Shown piece after piece: positions 8,536-17,215 of a stretch of DNA of 64,000 nt. Origin of the DNA: Parvularcula lutaonensis (GTDB lineage Bacteria > Pseudomonadota > Alphaproteobacteria > Caulobacterales > Parvularculaceae); NCBI RefSeq assembly GCF_014651915.1, contig NZ_BMXU01000001.1, positions 1,116,001 through 1,180,000 on the forward strand. Direction: 5' to 3'. A program made the translations under genes and the position numbers. The notes below the pieces were generated by a model. That model was given only the letters and a program-made list of their open reading frames with translations. It ran no database searches and had not been told where the DNA came from. Numbering within the stretch: the stretch's first letter is position 1; each line of letters starts with the position of its first letter.

Positions 8536-9846
8536 CTAGCGCAGGATGTTCGTTGTTTCCTGCAGGACCTCGTCCACCGCGCGAATGACGTTGGCGTTGG
8601 AGGCATAGGCCCGCTGGGTCTTGATGAGTTCTGTCAGCTCCGTACCGAGATCGGTTGTCGATTCGGCAAGGGCATAGCCGACCATCGCTCCGACGGAGCT
8701 GTCGCCTGCGTCAAACAGGAAGAAGTCACCTGACTCCTGGCTGATGGCGAAGTTCTGGTTGTCCTCTGGACGCAATCCGTCAGCATTGGGAACATCGACC
8801 ACCGGAATCTGGTAGATAAAGCGGCGGAAACCCGTGTCGTAAACCGCCTCCATGCGGCCCTGCTCATCCACTTCGACGCGCGAGAAGTCGCCGGCCGGGG
8901 CACCGTTCCTGACGACGTTCACCGGACGGAAGGTCGACGAAAACTGGCTGAGCCCTCCGGCCTCACCGGGCTTACCGATATTGATGGTCAGCGGGTTGCC
9001 CGCGCTCAGCCAGCTCACAGAGATGTCTCCGGTCAGCGGGTCATAACTGGCCCCGCCGCCACCGGTGACGCTCGCAATGGTGCCGCCATTGGGGTTCGTG
9101 TCGTTGAAGGTGATCGTCAGCGACCCAAGCGACACGGGTGGTGTCTGGCTCTGGTCCGTCAGGTCCATCGTCCACTGGTTGGAGAAACCCGCCGCAGGGA
9201 CGACTGGCGTGAAAGTCGCGTCGATCGTCTGGATACGTCCGAGATTGTCGAAGGCTTCGATCGGCAGGACATAGGGCTGTGGTGTCGTGCCTGCGGCCGT
9301 GTCGTCAGCCGGCAGGTTGACGCCGATCGAGACATTGGTCGTGGGTTCTGCCGCGAGTGAGCTGAGATTGATGTTCACTGGCTCGAGGTCTGCGGACGAG
9401 CGGCGCGAAACGTTGCCGATCGTGCCATCCGCCTGCACCGGCCAGCCCAGAAGTGCCGTGCCGCCAGGGGTGATAAGGTAGCCGCTCTCGTCGGCACGGA
9501 AAGAGCCTGTCGCCGTCAGGAGGAGCGGACGCTCGCCGGGCTGGTCATTGATATTCAGCTCTTGCGTCACCGGCAGGAAACCCGGACCCGCAAGGGCGAT
9601 ATCGGTGCTGCGACCGGTGGAGAAGAGCGCCCCCTGTTCGGAGGCAAGCCGGGTCGTCTCTACGCGGACCCCACCTGCGGTGAAGGCGGAGGGGTTGTCA
9701 GCAATCACCATACTGAGGAAATCGGCTGTCGCTCGCTTGTACCCGATCGTGCCTGAGTTCGCGACGTTGTCAGATATGGTCGCGAGTTTCGTCGCGTTGA
9801 CCGACAGGCCCATCACGCTGGCATTCAGGGAGGAGGAAATCGTCAT
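8536..9846 (-). CDS. flgE: flagellar hook protein FlgE
   Basis: Structural subunit of the flexible hook. The 436-residue protein has the axial-protein N-terminus SLNASVMGLSVNATKLATISDNVANSGTIGYKR and the C-terminus ELTELIKTQRAYASNANVIRAVDEVLQETTNILR, both characteristic of hook and rod proteins. The long variable middle region distinguishes FlgE from FlgF and FlgG. ATG 9846 is preceded by AGGAGC. Only 42 bases separate it from motB, and that gap begins at an exact TTAA-N7-TTAA site, suggesting its own CtrA-dependent promoter as well as read-through from motB. Confidence 0.95.
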   Translation of the reverse strand: MTISSSLNASVMGLSVNATKLATISDNVANSGTIGYKRATADFLSMVIADNPSAFTAGGVRVETTRLASEQGALFSTGRSTDIALAGPGFLPVTQELNINDQPGERPLLLTATGSFRADESGYLITPGGTALLGWPVQADGTIGNVSRRSSADLEPVNINLSSLAAEPTTNVSIGVNLPADDTAAGTTPQPYVLPIEAFDNLGRIQTIDATFTPVVPAAGFSNQWTMDLTDQSQTPPVSLGSLTITFNDTNPNGGTIASVTGGGGASYDPLTGDISVSWLSAGNPLTINIGKPGEAGGLSQFSSTFRPVNVVRNGAPAGDFSRVEVDEQGRMEAVYDTGFRRFIYQIPVVDVPNADGLRPEDNQNFAISQESGDFFLFDAGDSSVGAMVGYALAESTTDLGTELTELIKTQRAYASNANVIRAVDEVLQETTNILR

Positions 9847-9888
9847 GCTAAGCTCCTGATCTCTACCTTGGGTTGTAGCTCAACACGG

Positions 9889-9903
9889 TTAATGGGCGTT
9901 TAA
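9889..9903. promoter_or_regulatory. CtrA-type binding site upstream of flgE
   Basis: TTAA at 9889-9892, a seven-base spacer and TTAA at 9900-9903 match the full CtrA consensus TTAA-N7-TTAA exactly. The site overlaps the last codons of motB and lies about 43 bases upstream of the flgE start codon. CtrA itself is encoded at 49342 in this window. Consensus and role are established for Caulobacter-type flagellar genes; regulation here is inferred. Confidence 0.65.
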
Positions 9904-10659
9904 TGGGATCGACTCTGGATTGAGAAGAATGATCGAGATCCGGCGGTTCTGGGGCGCGGCAACATCGTCCGAGATCGGAAGACGGTCGGCCTGGCCCGCG
10001 ACTTCGTAGAAGGCGCGCTCGGGGACGCCCTTCTTGATCGCGAGGCGTCGCGCGGCATTCGCCCTGTCTGCTGACAGCTCCCAATTGCTGTAGTCGCCAT
10101 CGGCAAAGCGCAGCGCATCGGTGTGGCCGACGATCTTGATCATCCGGTCACTGGTGGCGAGCATCGGCGCGACGCGGGAGATGACCTCGTCAAGGCGCCG
10201 CGTGGTAACCGCCTTGCCAACCGGGAACACAGGCTCCTCGGATGTATCGAGGAGATCGATGACAATACCCTCGCTCGACCTCGTCAGGCGGACGGTTTCG
10301 CTCTCCACGGCCTCCTTCAGGCTAAGACTCAAGGCCTGGAAGAGCTCGCCCTCGAATTCCATCGTCTCGCCAAGACCGCCATGATTGTCCGAAGCAAGCG
10401 TGTCGCTGGAGAAGACACTGTCCCCCTGCAGAAGGTCCGTGCCGCCACCGGACACGGCGCTGATCGGGATCGACGGGTCGAAGAAATCGGCCAGGCCCTT
10501 GCGCTGCTCTTCTGTCGTGGCGTTGAGCAGCCACATCAGCATGAAGAACGCCATCATTGCCGTGACGAAGTCGGCATAGGCCACCTTCCACGCACCGCCG
10601 TGATGGCCCTCCGCAGCGAAGACCCGCTTGCGCCTGATTATAACCGGCCCGTCAGCCAT
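9889..10659 (-). CDS. motB: flagellar stator protein MotB
   Basis: Peptidoglycan-anchored stator subunit that works with MotA to convert proton flow to rotation. The 256-residue protein has a single transmembrane helix in the motif WKVAYADFVTAMMAFFMLMW, with the proton-binding Asp at residue 30. A C-terminal OmpA-like peptidoglycan-binding domain follows (IKIVGHTDALRFADGDYSNWELSADRANAARR...AGQADRLP), with the usual NRRISIILL ending. It heads the minus-strand block ending in flgI and is not next to motA, which lies about 13 kb away. It is divergent from the FliM-like gene with 90 bases between. Confidence 0.96.
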   Translation of the reverse strand: MADGPVIIRRKRVFAAEGHHGGAWKVAYADFVTAMMAFFMLMWLLNATTEEQRKGLADFFDPSIPISAVSGGGTDLLQGDSVFSSDTLASDNHGGLGETMEFEGELFQALSLSLKEAVESETVRLTRSSEGIVIDLLDTSEEPVFPVGKAVTTRRLDEVISRVAPMLATSDRMIKIVGHTDALRFADGDYSNWELSADRANAARRLAIKKGVPERAFYEVAGQADRLPISDDVAAPQNRRISIILLNPESIPLNAH

Positions 10660-10709
10660 ACCGCACCCAACCCGCTTCGCAATCCACGGTTGAGGCTATC
10701 AGGCGCCTG

Positions 10710-10724
10710 TAAAGTGAAATTTAA
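10710..10724. promoter_or_regulatory. near-consensus CtrA-type site in the motB/fliM-like divergent promoter
   Basis: TAAA-N7-TTAA at 10710-10724, read on the minus strand as TTAA-N7-TTTA, matches the CtrA consensus at seven of eight positions. It lies 26 bases before the FliM-like start and about 50 bases before the motB start. Sites of this quality can occur by chance, so position is the main support. Confidence 0.4.
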
Positions 10725-10749
10725 CAAGTATAGCGTGTAGAGTCTGAAC

Positions 10750-11607
10750 ATGGCTCGTACAATTTCAATCAGATCACTGATCAGGGAAAGACCATCGTCC
10801 GACGCGGCGGGGACAGGGCAGGCGCGCCTGCCCGACTGCCTGCAGGACAGCCTGCCCCTTTGGAGCGTGCTGGCGCAGCGCGCTGGCGAAGTGCTCTCCC
10901 CTCTCCTCGGATGCGACGTGACAGTCCGGAGCCACCTCTCCGCGACCACCCATGAAGAGCTGCGCCGGTCGGCGGAGAAACCAGGCCTTTTCCTGCCGCT
11001 CGAACCCCTGACCAGTGGCGCGATGTTCCGTTTCCCGGGCGAGACCGCGATCGATCTGAGCGCCTTTCTTTTGCGGGCCGCCGACAGCACACTGACCAAA
11101 CCCGAGATGCCGGACGGCCTCGATGACGTCCTGACCCGGGAAGTTGCGATTGCACTGGCAGGGCTGGTCGAGGACGCTTTTGGCCTTCGTCTCCGCCTCG
11201 CTGCCGAGGGTGAAGGCGAGACGAGCTGGCCACTGACCCCGCCGCCGGGCGGAACGAAGCTGCTTGCAACCTTCACGATCGAGCCGGAGGGAGGGGAAGC
11301 GCGCGAAGTCCAACTGGTCTTTCCCACACTCGAAGAAGCGCATTTCGCCAAAATTCTCGACCGCAGCGATCGCGGGATCGACCTCTCGGGCGTCACCCTG
11401 CCGGTCACGGTCGTTCTCAGCCGTTGGACCGCCGACGCAGTGACCATCGCGGGCCTCGCGCCCGGCAACGTGATCTCCATCCCGGGGGGCGACCTTGGGC
11501 GTGTGATGCTGGAGGCGGACGGTGCGGACTGCGCGAAAGACATAGCGATCGGCGCTCTTGGTACGGAGCGTGGTCGCCACTCGGTGAAGGTCCTCTCCAC
11601 TCTCTAG
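10750..11607 (+). CDS. FliM-like flagellar motor switch protein
   Basis: About 285 residues. The C-terminal quarter is a SpoA/surface-presentation domain as in FliM and FliN (DLSGVTLPVTVVLSRWTADAVTIAGLAPGNVISIPGG...), ending with GALGTERGRHSVKVL. The upstream 200 residues resemble a divergent FliM middle domain, with segments such as LDDVLTREVAIALAGLVEDAFGL. The conserved N-terminal CheY-binding peptide of FliM (LSQ-D-IDALL type) is not visible; the N-terminus is instead MARTISIRSLIRERP. It is the only plus-strand gene within a long minus-strand flagellar run, and its stop shares a CTAG with the flhB stop. It probably serves as the C-ring switch component; assignment as FliM proper is inference. 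Confidence 0.7.
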   Translation: MARTISIRSLIRERPSSDAAGTGQARLPDCLQDSLPLWSVLAQRAGEVLSPLLGCDVTVRSHLSATTHEELRRSAEKPGLFLPLEPLTSGAMFRFPGETAIDLSAFLLRAADSTLTKPEMPDGLDDVLTREVAIALAGLVEDAFGLRLRLAAEGEGETSWPLTPPPGGTKLLATFTIEPEGGEAREVQLVFPTLEEAHFAKILDRSDRGIDLSGVTLPVTVVLSRWTADAVTIAGLAPGNVISIPGGDLGRVMLEADGADCAKDIAIGALGTERGRHSVKVLSTL

Positions 11608-12662
11608 CGCTTGAGGGCCCGTACCCGGTCGGCGAACCTGATCGCTGCAGCGACTGCCTTGAAATGCTCCGATGTGATCGGATCCCCGATTTCAATGGTA
11701 GCGTGGAGCGCCCTTGCGCAGGGCGGATCCTCGCGGACGGGAACGCCTGCCTCCTCCGCAGCCGCGCGCAGGCGGAGGGCGAGCTCGTCCGCGCCCTTCG
11801 CAATACAGACCGGAAGTTCTTTCCCGCTCCGGTCCCATTTCAGGCCAACGGCGTAGTGCGTCGGGTTGGTGATGAGGACGTCAGCTTCCTTCACTTCGCT
11901 GATCATCCGGCTCATGGCGATCTTTTCGGCACGGCGGCGGCGCTGGGCCTTGAGGGCCGGATCTCCCTCGCTTTCCTTGGTTTCGTCCTGCTGCTCCTGA
12001 CGCGACATCTTTAGCCGCTTCTCCCTCTGGGCGCGCACCAGGGGGATGTCGATCAAGGCGAAAAGAGCGGCCACTGCAACGCCCAACCCGAAGAAGACGA
12101 TCAGCTCACGCAACAAAAGTCCCGGTATCGCCTGCGCCGGTGCGGTAAACGCGGCACCGATACGCCGCACCTCCATCCACAGGATCGCGGCGCCTCCTGC
12201 TGAAAGGACAGCAATCTTCAAGCTGTTCTTGGAGAATTCGAGAAGCGCCTGCGGGCCGAATTTCTTTCCGGCTCCCTTCACCGGATTGATTTTGTTGATG
12301 TCCGGCTTGATCCTGTTCGGTGCGAATACGATGCCCTGCTGGACCGCCAGCGACAGCAGCACTGCTGCAGCAGGAAAGACGACCAGCGGAAGAAGAAAGA
12401 ACACTCCTGCGAGGATCAATCGTTCCGTCAGCGGACCACCCAGGAGCGCCGCCGCCGCTGGCTCCGGTCGCAGGAAGAAGGCACGGAGTTCAGTCGCAAG
12501 GTCGTCGGCGAAGGGCGCCACCACGGCGAGGGCGACGAGGAAGCCAGCGAAAGCCGCCGCCGTGTTCGCCTCCTGCGAGATGGGAACGTCGCCTTTCTTC
12601 CGTGCCCGGCGCTTCTTGTCCGGGGAGGCCTCGGCAATCTTTTCGGCTGCGTCGTCGCTCAT
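11604..12662 (-). CDS. flhB: flagellar export protein FlhB
   Basis: Membrane component of the flagellar type III export gate that switches substrate specificity from hook to filament. The 352-residue protein has a basic N-terminal cytoplasmic segment (DKKRRARKKGDVPISQEANTA), four predicted membrane segments, and the conserved cytoplasmic autocleavage motif NPTH in ADVLITNPTHYAVGLKW. It ends normally (AIRFADRVRALKR). The start overlaps fliR by four bases. Its stop is nested with that of the convergent FliM-like gene in a single CTAG. Confidence 0.97.
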   Translation of the reverse strand: MSDDAAEKIAEASPDKKRRARKKGDVPISQEANTAAAFAGFLVALAVVAPFADDLATELRAFFLRPEPAAAALLGGPLTERLILAGVFFLLPLVVFPAAAVLLSLAVQQGIVFAPNRIKPDINKINPVKGAGKKFGPQALLEFSKNSLKIAVLSAGGAAILWMEVRRIGAAFTAPAQAIPGLLLRELIVFFGLGVAVAALFALIDIPLVRAQREKRLKMSRQEQQDETKESEGDPALKAQRRRRAEKIAMSRMISEVKEADVLITNPTHYAVGLKWDRSGKELPVCIAKGADELALRLRAAAEEAGVPVREDPPCARALHATIEIGDPITSEHFKAVAAAIRFADRVRALKR

Positions 12663-13429
12663 GAACCGAGGACCCCCGCTACACGGCCGAGCCAGACAGT
12701 CAGCATTGCCACAATCGACAGCGTAAGAAGCGTGAGCCCGCCAAGGGTCACGGCCGGAAGCCCCACAAAGGTTATCATGAGCTGCGGCATCGCCCGGTTC
12801 AGGAAGCCCAGGATGATGTAGTAGGCGAAGTTGAGGACCAGGAAAGGCAGCGTGAGCGTGATGCCGAACCGGATCGCTTCGGCTGCCAGCCCCGTCGCTT
12901 CCGCAGCGATGTCCGAACTCGGGAGGGTCGCGGCAAAGCCCAGAGGCATTGCTTCAAGATTGCCGATCAGCAAGCGGATCGCCTCGATTTCGAGATCGGC
13001 TGTCAGGAACAGCGTCGAGGCGCCGAGGGTCAGGATTGTCGACAGCAGGCTCGAGCTGTCGCCTTCGGCGCTGAACCCGAAGATCTGGCTGAGGGACAGG
13101 GTCTGGGCGATGATGGCGCCGCTGATCGACAGAGCGAAGAGCAAGATACGGACAGTAAAGCCCAAGGTCAGGCCGACGAGGATCTCTCCCACAATCAGAC
13201 CGACCAGTGCTCCTGTCGTCCCGGATTCGACGGGTGAAACGAGCGGAAAGAGGATTGACATGAGGCCGAGCGCCAAAGCGAGACGCACCTGGATCGGCAG
13301 CATTCGTCCGCCAATGCCAGGCAACATCAGCATGAGGATGGAAAGGCGTGAAAAGAGCCCAACGCCCGTCATCAGCTGCGCCTCGAACCGGAGAACGAGC
13401 GGCGCGAGGAGATCCAGGATCTCATTCAC
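12659..13429 (-). CDS. fliR: flagellar export protein FliR
   Basis: Polytopic inner-membrane export-gate subunit, 256 residues with about six hydrophobic segments. Family-like stretches include LMLMLPGIGGRMLPIQVRLALALGL and VGLIVGEILVGLTLGFTVRILLFALSISGAIIAQTLSL. It sits between flhA and flhB with four-base overlaps on both sides, indicating coupled translation. Recognition is from hydropathy, conserved glycines and gene order. Confidence 0.95.
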   Translation of the reverse strand: MNEILDLLAPLVLRFEAQLMTGVGLFSRLSILMLMLPGIGGRMLPIQVRLALALGLMSILFPLVSPVESGTTGALVGLIVGEILVGLTLGFTVRILLFALSISGAIIAQTLSLSQIFGFSAEGDSSSLLSTILTLGASTLFLTADLEIEAIRLLIGNLEAMPLGFAATLPSSDIAAEATGLAAEAIRFGITLTLPFLVLNFAYYIILGFLNRAMPQLMITFVGLPAVTLGGLTLLTLSIVAMLTVWLGRVAGVLGS

Positions 13430-15468
13430 GCCGTACCGAAGAGGACAGGCTTCGCGTGCCCCCTGATCTCGTCGAGGGAAAGGACCGGGTTGCGCATGCC
13501 ATGGGTGGCAAGGATACGGCGCACGAGGCGACGCATCGGACCGGCCACGGCCACGACCGGGACAACCCCGGCCTCTGCTGCCTTGTCGATCAAGCTGCCG
13601 ATAGAGCGCACAAGCTCTTTCATCGTCTCCAGCGAAGGCTCGCCGCCTTCGGACGTTAACCGCTCGGACCAGTCATCCCCGATCTGCACGGCCGGAATCG
13701 TTCCGTCATCGGACGTCAGCTTGCTGACGAAGCCAAAGGCTATGCGCCTGCGCACGTATTCGACGGTGTCGTCCGGGCCGAGATCCGCTCCGCGTGCCTC
13801 TGCACAGGCTTCGATGATGATCGGTAGCTGCCTGATCGACACCCGCTCCTGGAGGAGGTCGGTGAGCACCTGTTGGAGGAGTCCCATCGGGACGCGCTCG
13901 GGGATCATTTCGTCGATGAACCTGCGGTTCGCCTGGGCCCTTTCCGGGTCAGTGGGCTGGGTGAAGGCGTCGAGGATGGTGCGCAGGGCCCTGCGGGTCA
14001 TCAGCCTGCCAAACTCGGCCTGCACGCTTTCAAGAAGGTGCGTGGCGAGGACCTCGGCGGGCTCGACCACGGTGTAGCCGCCGAGGACCATTTGCTCCTT
14101 GCCCGCAAAATCGACCCATCGTGCCGCAGCGCCATAGACCGGTTCCTTCGTGTGTTCGCCTTCGACGTCAGGGCGCTGATCGTCAGCGATCAATGCGAGC
14201 CACTTGCCCGCGCGGAGATTGCCCCGCGCCGCGCGAACCCCTTGAATCTTGATCTCGTAGGTCTCGGGAGGGAGAGACGCGCGGTCTGTCACGCGGACCG
14301 GCGGCAGGATGAAACCGAACTCCTGGATGATGAAGCGCCTGATCTTGTCCACGCGTGTGTCAAAGCCCCCCTGGTCCCGGATCACCGCGGCCACGAGGTC
14401 GGGCGACAGCTCGACATGGATCTCGTCGACATCGAGCAGGTCGCCGAAATTCGCTTTGGGCTCGGCCGGAGCGGGCGTGACCGCCTCTGGCTCATCCTTT
14501 CTTCTTCCCCGTAATCGCCAGGCGAGGTAGAACAGGATACCCGCGCCGAAGACGAATGGGAGAAACGGCAGGCCGGGAAACAGCGCAAAGGCCACCATCA
14601 CGACACCAACGGTCACGAGCGCTTCTGGACGGCCACCGAGTTCCCGAACGAGAGCAAGGTCGACGGCCTCCTCGCCCCTGCCCTTCGACAGGAGGAGCGC
14701 TGCTGCGACCGAGATGACGACGGCCGGGATCTGGCTGACGAGCCCGTCGCCTACGGTCAGGACGGAGTAATTCTGAACGGCTTCGCCGAAGCTGATCCGG
14801 TGGACCAGCATACCCACGGCAATGCCTGCTATGAGGTTGAGAAGCGTGATAAGGAGACCCGCTACGGCGTCCCCCTTCACGAATTTCGAAACACCATCGA
14901 GCGAGCCTAGGAAGGCCGTCTCCTGTTGCTCACGTGCACGGAGGACTTTCGCTTCCTCATGGGTGATCGCTCCGGAGGAAACATCGGCATCGATGGCAAG
15001 CTGCTTGCCCGGCATGGCGTCGAGGGCAAAGCGGGCGCCGACCTCGGCCATCCGGCCTGCACCCTTCGTGATGACGAGAAAGTTGACGATCACCAGCACC
15101 GCGAAAACGATCAGGCCGATGGCGATGCTGCCGCCCATGATGAACATGGCGAAGCCTTCGATGACCCCGCCGGCTGCGCCGGTGCCTGTATGCCCTTGGC
15201 CTATGATGAGCTTTGTCGAGGAGATGTTCAGTGCCAGCCGCAGCAGCAGCGACACCAGCAGGATCGCCGGAAAGCTCGAGAAATCAAGGGGCCTTTCCAC
15301 GAACAAGGTGGTCGTGAAGATCAGGATCGCGAAGGCGAAGCTTGCCATCAGGCCGATATCCAGCACGATAGGCGGCACCGGCAGGACCATCATGATCAGG
15401 ATGGCCATGAGACCAACCGCCAGCGCCACGGCCGGGTTGATCGTGAGTTTACTGAGCAGCTCTCCCAT
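13426..15468 (-). CDS. flhA: flagellar export protein FlhA
   Basis: Largest export-gate protein, 680 residues. The N-terminal half holds about eight membrane segments and the FHIPEP signature region (SLLLRLALNISSTKLI..., ITKGAGRMAEVGARFALDAMPGKQLAIDADVSSG). The C-terminal cytoplasmic domain docks substrates and chaperones (EFGFILPPVRVTD, QVLTDLLQERVSIRQLPIIIEA). Length and motifs are normal. Its 3' end overlaps fliR, and fliQ lies 14 bases upstream. Confidence 0.97.
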   Translation of the reverse strand: MGELLSKLTINPAVALAVGLMAILIMMVLPVPPIVLDIGLMASFAFAILIFTTTLFVERPLDFSSFPAILLVSLLLRLALNISSTKLIIGQGHTGTGAAGGVIEGFAMFIMGGSIAIGLIVFAVLVIVNFLVITKGAGRMAEVGARFALDAMPGKQLAIDADVSSGAITHEEAKVLRAREQQETAFLGSLDGVSKFVKGDAVAGLLITLLNLIAGIAVGMLVHRISFGEAVQNYSVLTVGDGLVSQIPAVVISVAAALLLSKGRGEEAVDLALVRELGGRPEALVTVGVVMVAFALFPGLPFLPFVFGAGILFYLAWRLRGRRKDEPEAVTPAPAEPKANFGDLLDVDEIHVELSPDLVAAVIRDQGGFDTRVDKIRRFIIQEFGFILPPVRVTDRASLPPETYEIKIQGVRAARGNLRAGKWLALIADDQRPDVEGEHTKEPVYGAAARWVDFAGKEQMVLGGYTVVEPAEVLATHLLESVQAEFGRLMTRRALRTILDAFTQPTDPERAQANRRFIDEMIPERVPMGLLQQVLTDLLQERVSIRQLPIIIEACAEARGADLGPDDTVEYVRRRIAFGFVSKLTSDDGTIPAVQIGDDWSERLTSEGGEPSLETMKELVRSIGSLIDKAAEAGVVPVVAVAGPMRRLVRRILATHGMRNPVLSLDEIRGHAKPVLFGTA

Positions 15469-15482
15469 ACCCGTCTACCCTG

Positions 15483-15746
15483 CTAGCTGAAGAAAAGTGG
15501 CAACACTTTCGTCTCGAAGAAACCGAGCAGGCTCACCGCCATGAACCCGGCCGTGAGCCAGAACACGATGATGATCACGAGAAGCTTCGGCACGAAAGTC
15601 AGTGTCAGCTCCTGGATCGAGGTCAGCGCCTGCATCAGGCCGATCGCCAGGCCGGCCAAGAGTGCAGCGATCAGGATCGGGGCCGCCATGAGGCTTGCGG
15701 TCCTGAGCGCCGCCCTCAGGAGAGTGAGAACATCAGCCTCGGTCAT
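15483..15746 (-). CDS. fliQ: flagellar export protein FliQ
   Basis: Small export-gate membrane protein of 87 residues with two transmembrane helices (MAAPILIAALLAGLAIGLMQALTSIQELTLTFVPK and LLVIIIVFWLTAGFMAV). The central LAIGLMQALTSIQELTL segment is the family signature. It overlaps fliE by four bases and precedes flhA by 14 bases. fliP, its usual neighbour, is not in this cluster. Confidence 0.95.
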   Translation of the reverse strand: MTEADVLTLLRAALRTASLMAAPILIAALLAGLAIGLMQALTSIQELTLTFVPKLLVIIIVFWLTAGFMAVSLLGFFETKVLPLFFS

Positions 15747-16012
15747 ATCGGCATCCGGAGGATTTCCTGGTAGGCTGCGACCACCCGGTCACGAACGGTG
15801 ATCGCGGTCTGGAGCGCAAGCTCGGCCTGGCTCAGGGCTTCGACGACGGACTGTGCGTCGATGTTCTTCGTCGCAAAACCCTCAACGGCAGCGTCCGCCC
15901 TGTCGAAAACCGCGGCGAAACGCTCGCCGAGGGCCTTGAGCTCTGACCCGGAACCCGGCTGCACCGCCATCGATCCATAAGCGCTGGCAGCAGCCACTTC
16001 ATTGATGTTCAT
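15743..16012 (-). CDS. fliE: flagellar hook-basal body complex protein FliE
   Basis: Adapter between the MS ring and the proximal rod, 89 residues. The C-terminal part carries the recognisable FliE pattern VVEALSQAELALQTAITVRDRVVAAYQEILRMPI. ATG 16012 is preceded by GGAA formed around the flgC stop, only nine bases away. It lies in the conserved flgB-flgC-fliE order. Confidence 0.94.
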   Translation of the reverse strand: MNINEVAAASAYGSMAVQPGSGSELKALGERFAAVFDRADAAVEGFATKNIDAQSVVEALSQAELALQTAITVRDRVVAAYQEILRMPI

Positions 16013-16021
16013 TATTAATTC

Positions 16022-16405
16022 CTATCGTTCGAGGACGGAGAGAAGGCCGCGGTAGAAACCCTGGGCCTGACGGAAGACCTGGAGGTTGGCATCGAAACTC
16101 CGCCGCGCCTCGCGAGCATCGGCAAGCTCGACCATCGCGTCGACATTGGAGAGGGTCACCATACCCCTGTCATCTGCAAGCGGATGGTAGGGGTCGTAGC
16201 GCTCCTTCCCTGCCTCGCGGCTGAGGTCGAGCCGGGATAGCTCCACGCCGCCATCCTTCATGGCCTCGAAGAAGAGGAGCTTCCGCCGATAGCCGGGTGT
16301 GTCGATATTCGACAGGTTCTCGGCCGTCGTTCGCATACGGAAACTTTGGGTCTCCATACCGGAGGATGCAGCGCCCATGGCGCCGAAGATCGGATCAGCC
16401 ATCAT
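16022..16405 (-). CDS. flgC: flagellar basal-body rod protein FlgC
   Basis: Proximal rod protein of 127 residues, exported without a signal peptide. It shows the rod/hook N-terminal motif (ASSGMETQSFRMRTTAENLSNIDTPGYRRK), the FlgC-specific YDPYHPLADDRGMVTLSNVDAMVELADA, and the C-terminal ARRSFDANLQVFRQAQGFYRGLLSVL. It overlaps flgB by four bases. Confidence 0.95.
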   Translation of the reverse strand: MMADPIFGAMGAASSGMETQSFRMRTTAENLSNIDTPGYRRKLLFFEAMKDGGVELSRLDLSREAGKERYDPYHPLADDRGMVTLSNVDAMVELADAREARRSFDANLQVFRQAQGFYRGLLSVLER

Positions 16406-16719
16406 CCTTGCGGCCCTCCGATGGCGATTCTCATCATGCTGAGCGTGCTCTTCCAGACGGCAAGAGCGGCGTCATGGCGCCCCCTGGCCTCGCCCATGGC
16501 GAGCATCTCGCGCTCGATACTGACGAGCCCGCCCTCGTCCCGTGCGCGAAATTCGGGCGAGCCCGCACCGCGAAGGCTTGCCTGAAAGTCAGCCGCAGCC
16601 TTCGCTCGCGCACCCGGAATATCCGCTCGCGCAATATTGTCAGCCGTCACCGCATGCGCGTGCGCGGCATGCCGCGCCATCGCGCTCGTCAATTTCAGGA
16701 TGGATACGCCGTGGTCCAT
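16402..16719 (-). CDS. flgB: flagellar basal-body rod protein FlgB
   Basis: Proximal rod protein of about 105 residues. ATG 16719 is chosen over the longer frame at 16755 because a strong GGAGGG lies six bases upstream. The N-terminus (ILKLTSAMARHAAHAHAVTADNIARADIPGARAK) matches the rod-protein pattern, with the usual asparagine and Pro-Gly positions, and a helical C-terminus follows. It opens the flgB-flgC-fliE-fliQ-flhA-fliR-flhB block, about 76 bases after the end of flbT. Confidence 0.88.
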   Translation of the reverse strand: MDHGVSILKLTSAMARHAAHAHAVTADNIARADIPGARAKAAADFQASLRGAGSPEFRARDEGGLVSIEREMLAMGEARGRHDAALAVWKSTLSMMRIAIGGPQG

Positions 16720-16795
16720 CAACACCCTCCGCAAGTTCACGGATCCGGCGTACACAACTCAAGGTAAGCAAAAGGTTAACAGCTTCCTTACCAAT

Positions 16796-17212
16796 TCACC
16801 CGGAGGTTGCTGTTGGCCCGGTCCCCCCGCCAGCGAGCAGCAGCACCTCCTCGGGCAGGAGGGGGCGCAGGGTCCGCAGCACCTTGAAGAAGCGCTGCTC
16901 CGAGGCGTGACGCAAAGCGTGTGCGATCGGCGGTGGATGGCCCAGCGCCTCCCCCGCTTCCGTCAGCAGGCGAAGGAGAAGAGGCAGATCCGCACCGCCT
17001 TCGTCCTTGCCGAGCAGCAGGAGCTGCGCCGTGTAGTAGGCGCGGGTGAGCGGCGTTTGGACTTGGTCCGGGTGCAGCGCATCACTGAGGCGCAGCACCC
17101 CCGCCTGCTCGTCGCGCACCCTGATCTGGGCACGCTTTCCACCGTTCTGCAGCACGAGATCCCCAACCAGGAAGGTCTCCCAGGGGCGAAGATTCAGAAT
17201 GAGACCGGTCAT
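16796..17212 (-). CDS. flbT: flagellin translation regulator FlbT
   Basis: Alphaproteobacterial post-transcriptional regulator that in Caulobacter binds the flagellin mRNA 5' leader and represses its translation until the hook is complete. The 138-residue protein matches the family at the N-terminus (LNLRPWETFLVGDLVLQNGGKRAQIRV), the central PLTRAYYTAQLLLLG, and the helical C-terminus (ALRHASEQRFFKVLRTLRPLLPEEVLLL). It follows flaF by three bases and lies directly downstream of flagellin, the usual arrangement. Confidence 0.92.
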   Translation of the reverse strand: MTGLILNLRPWETFLVGDLVLQNGGKRAQIRVRDEQAGVLRLSDALHPDQVQTPLTRAYYTAQLLLLGKDEGGADLPLLLRLLTEAGEALGHPPPIAHALRHASEQRFFKVLRTLRPLLPEEVLLLAGGGTGPTATSG

Positions 17213-17215
17213 GGG

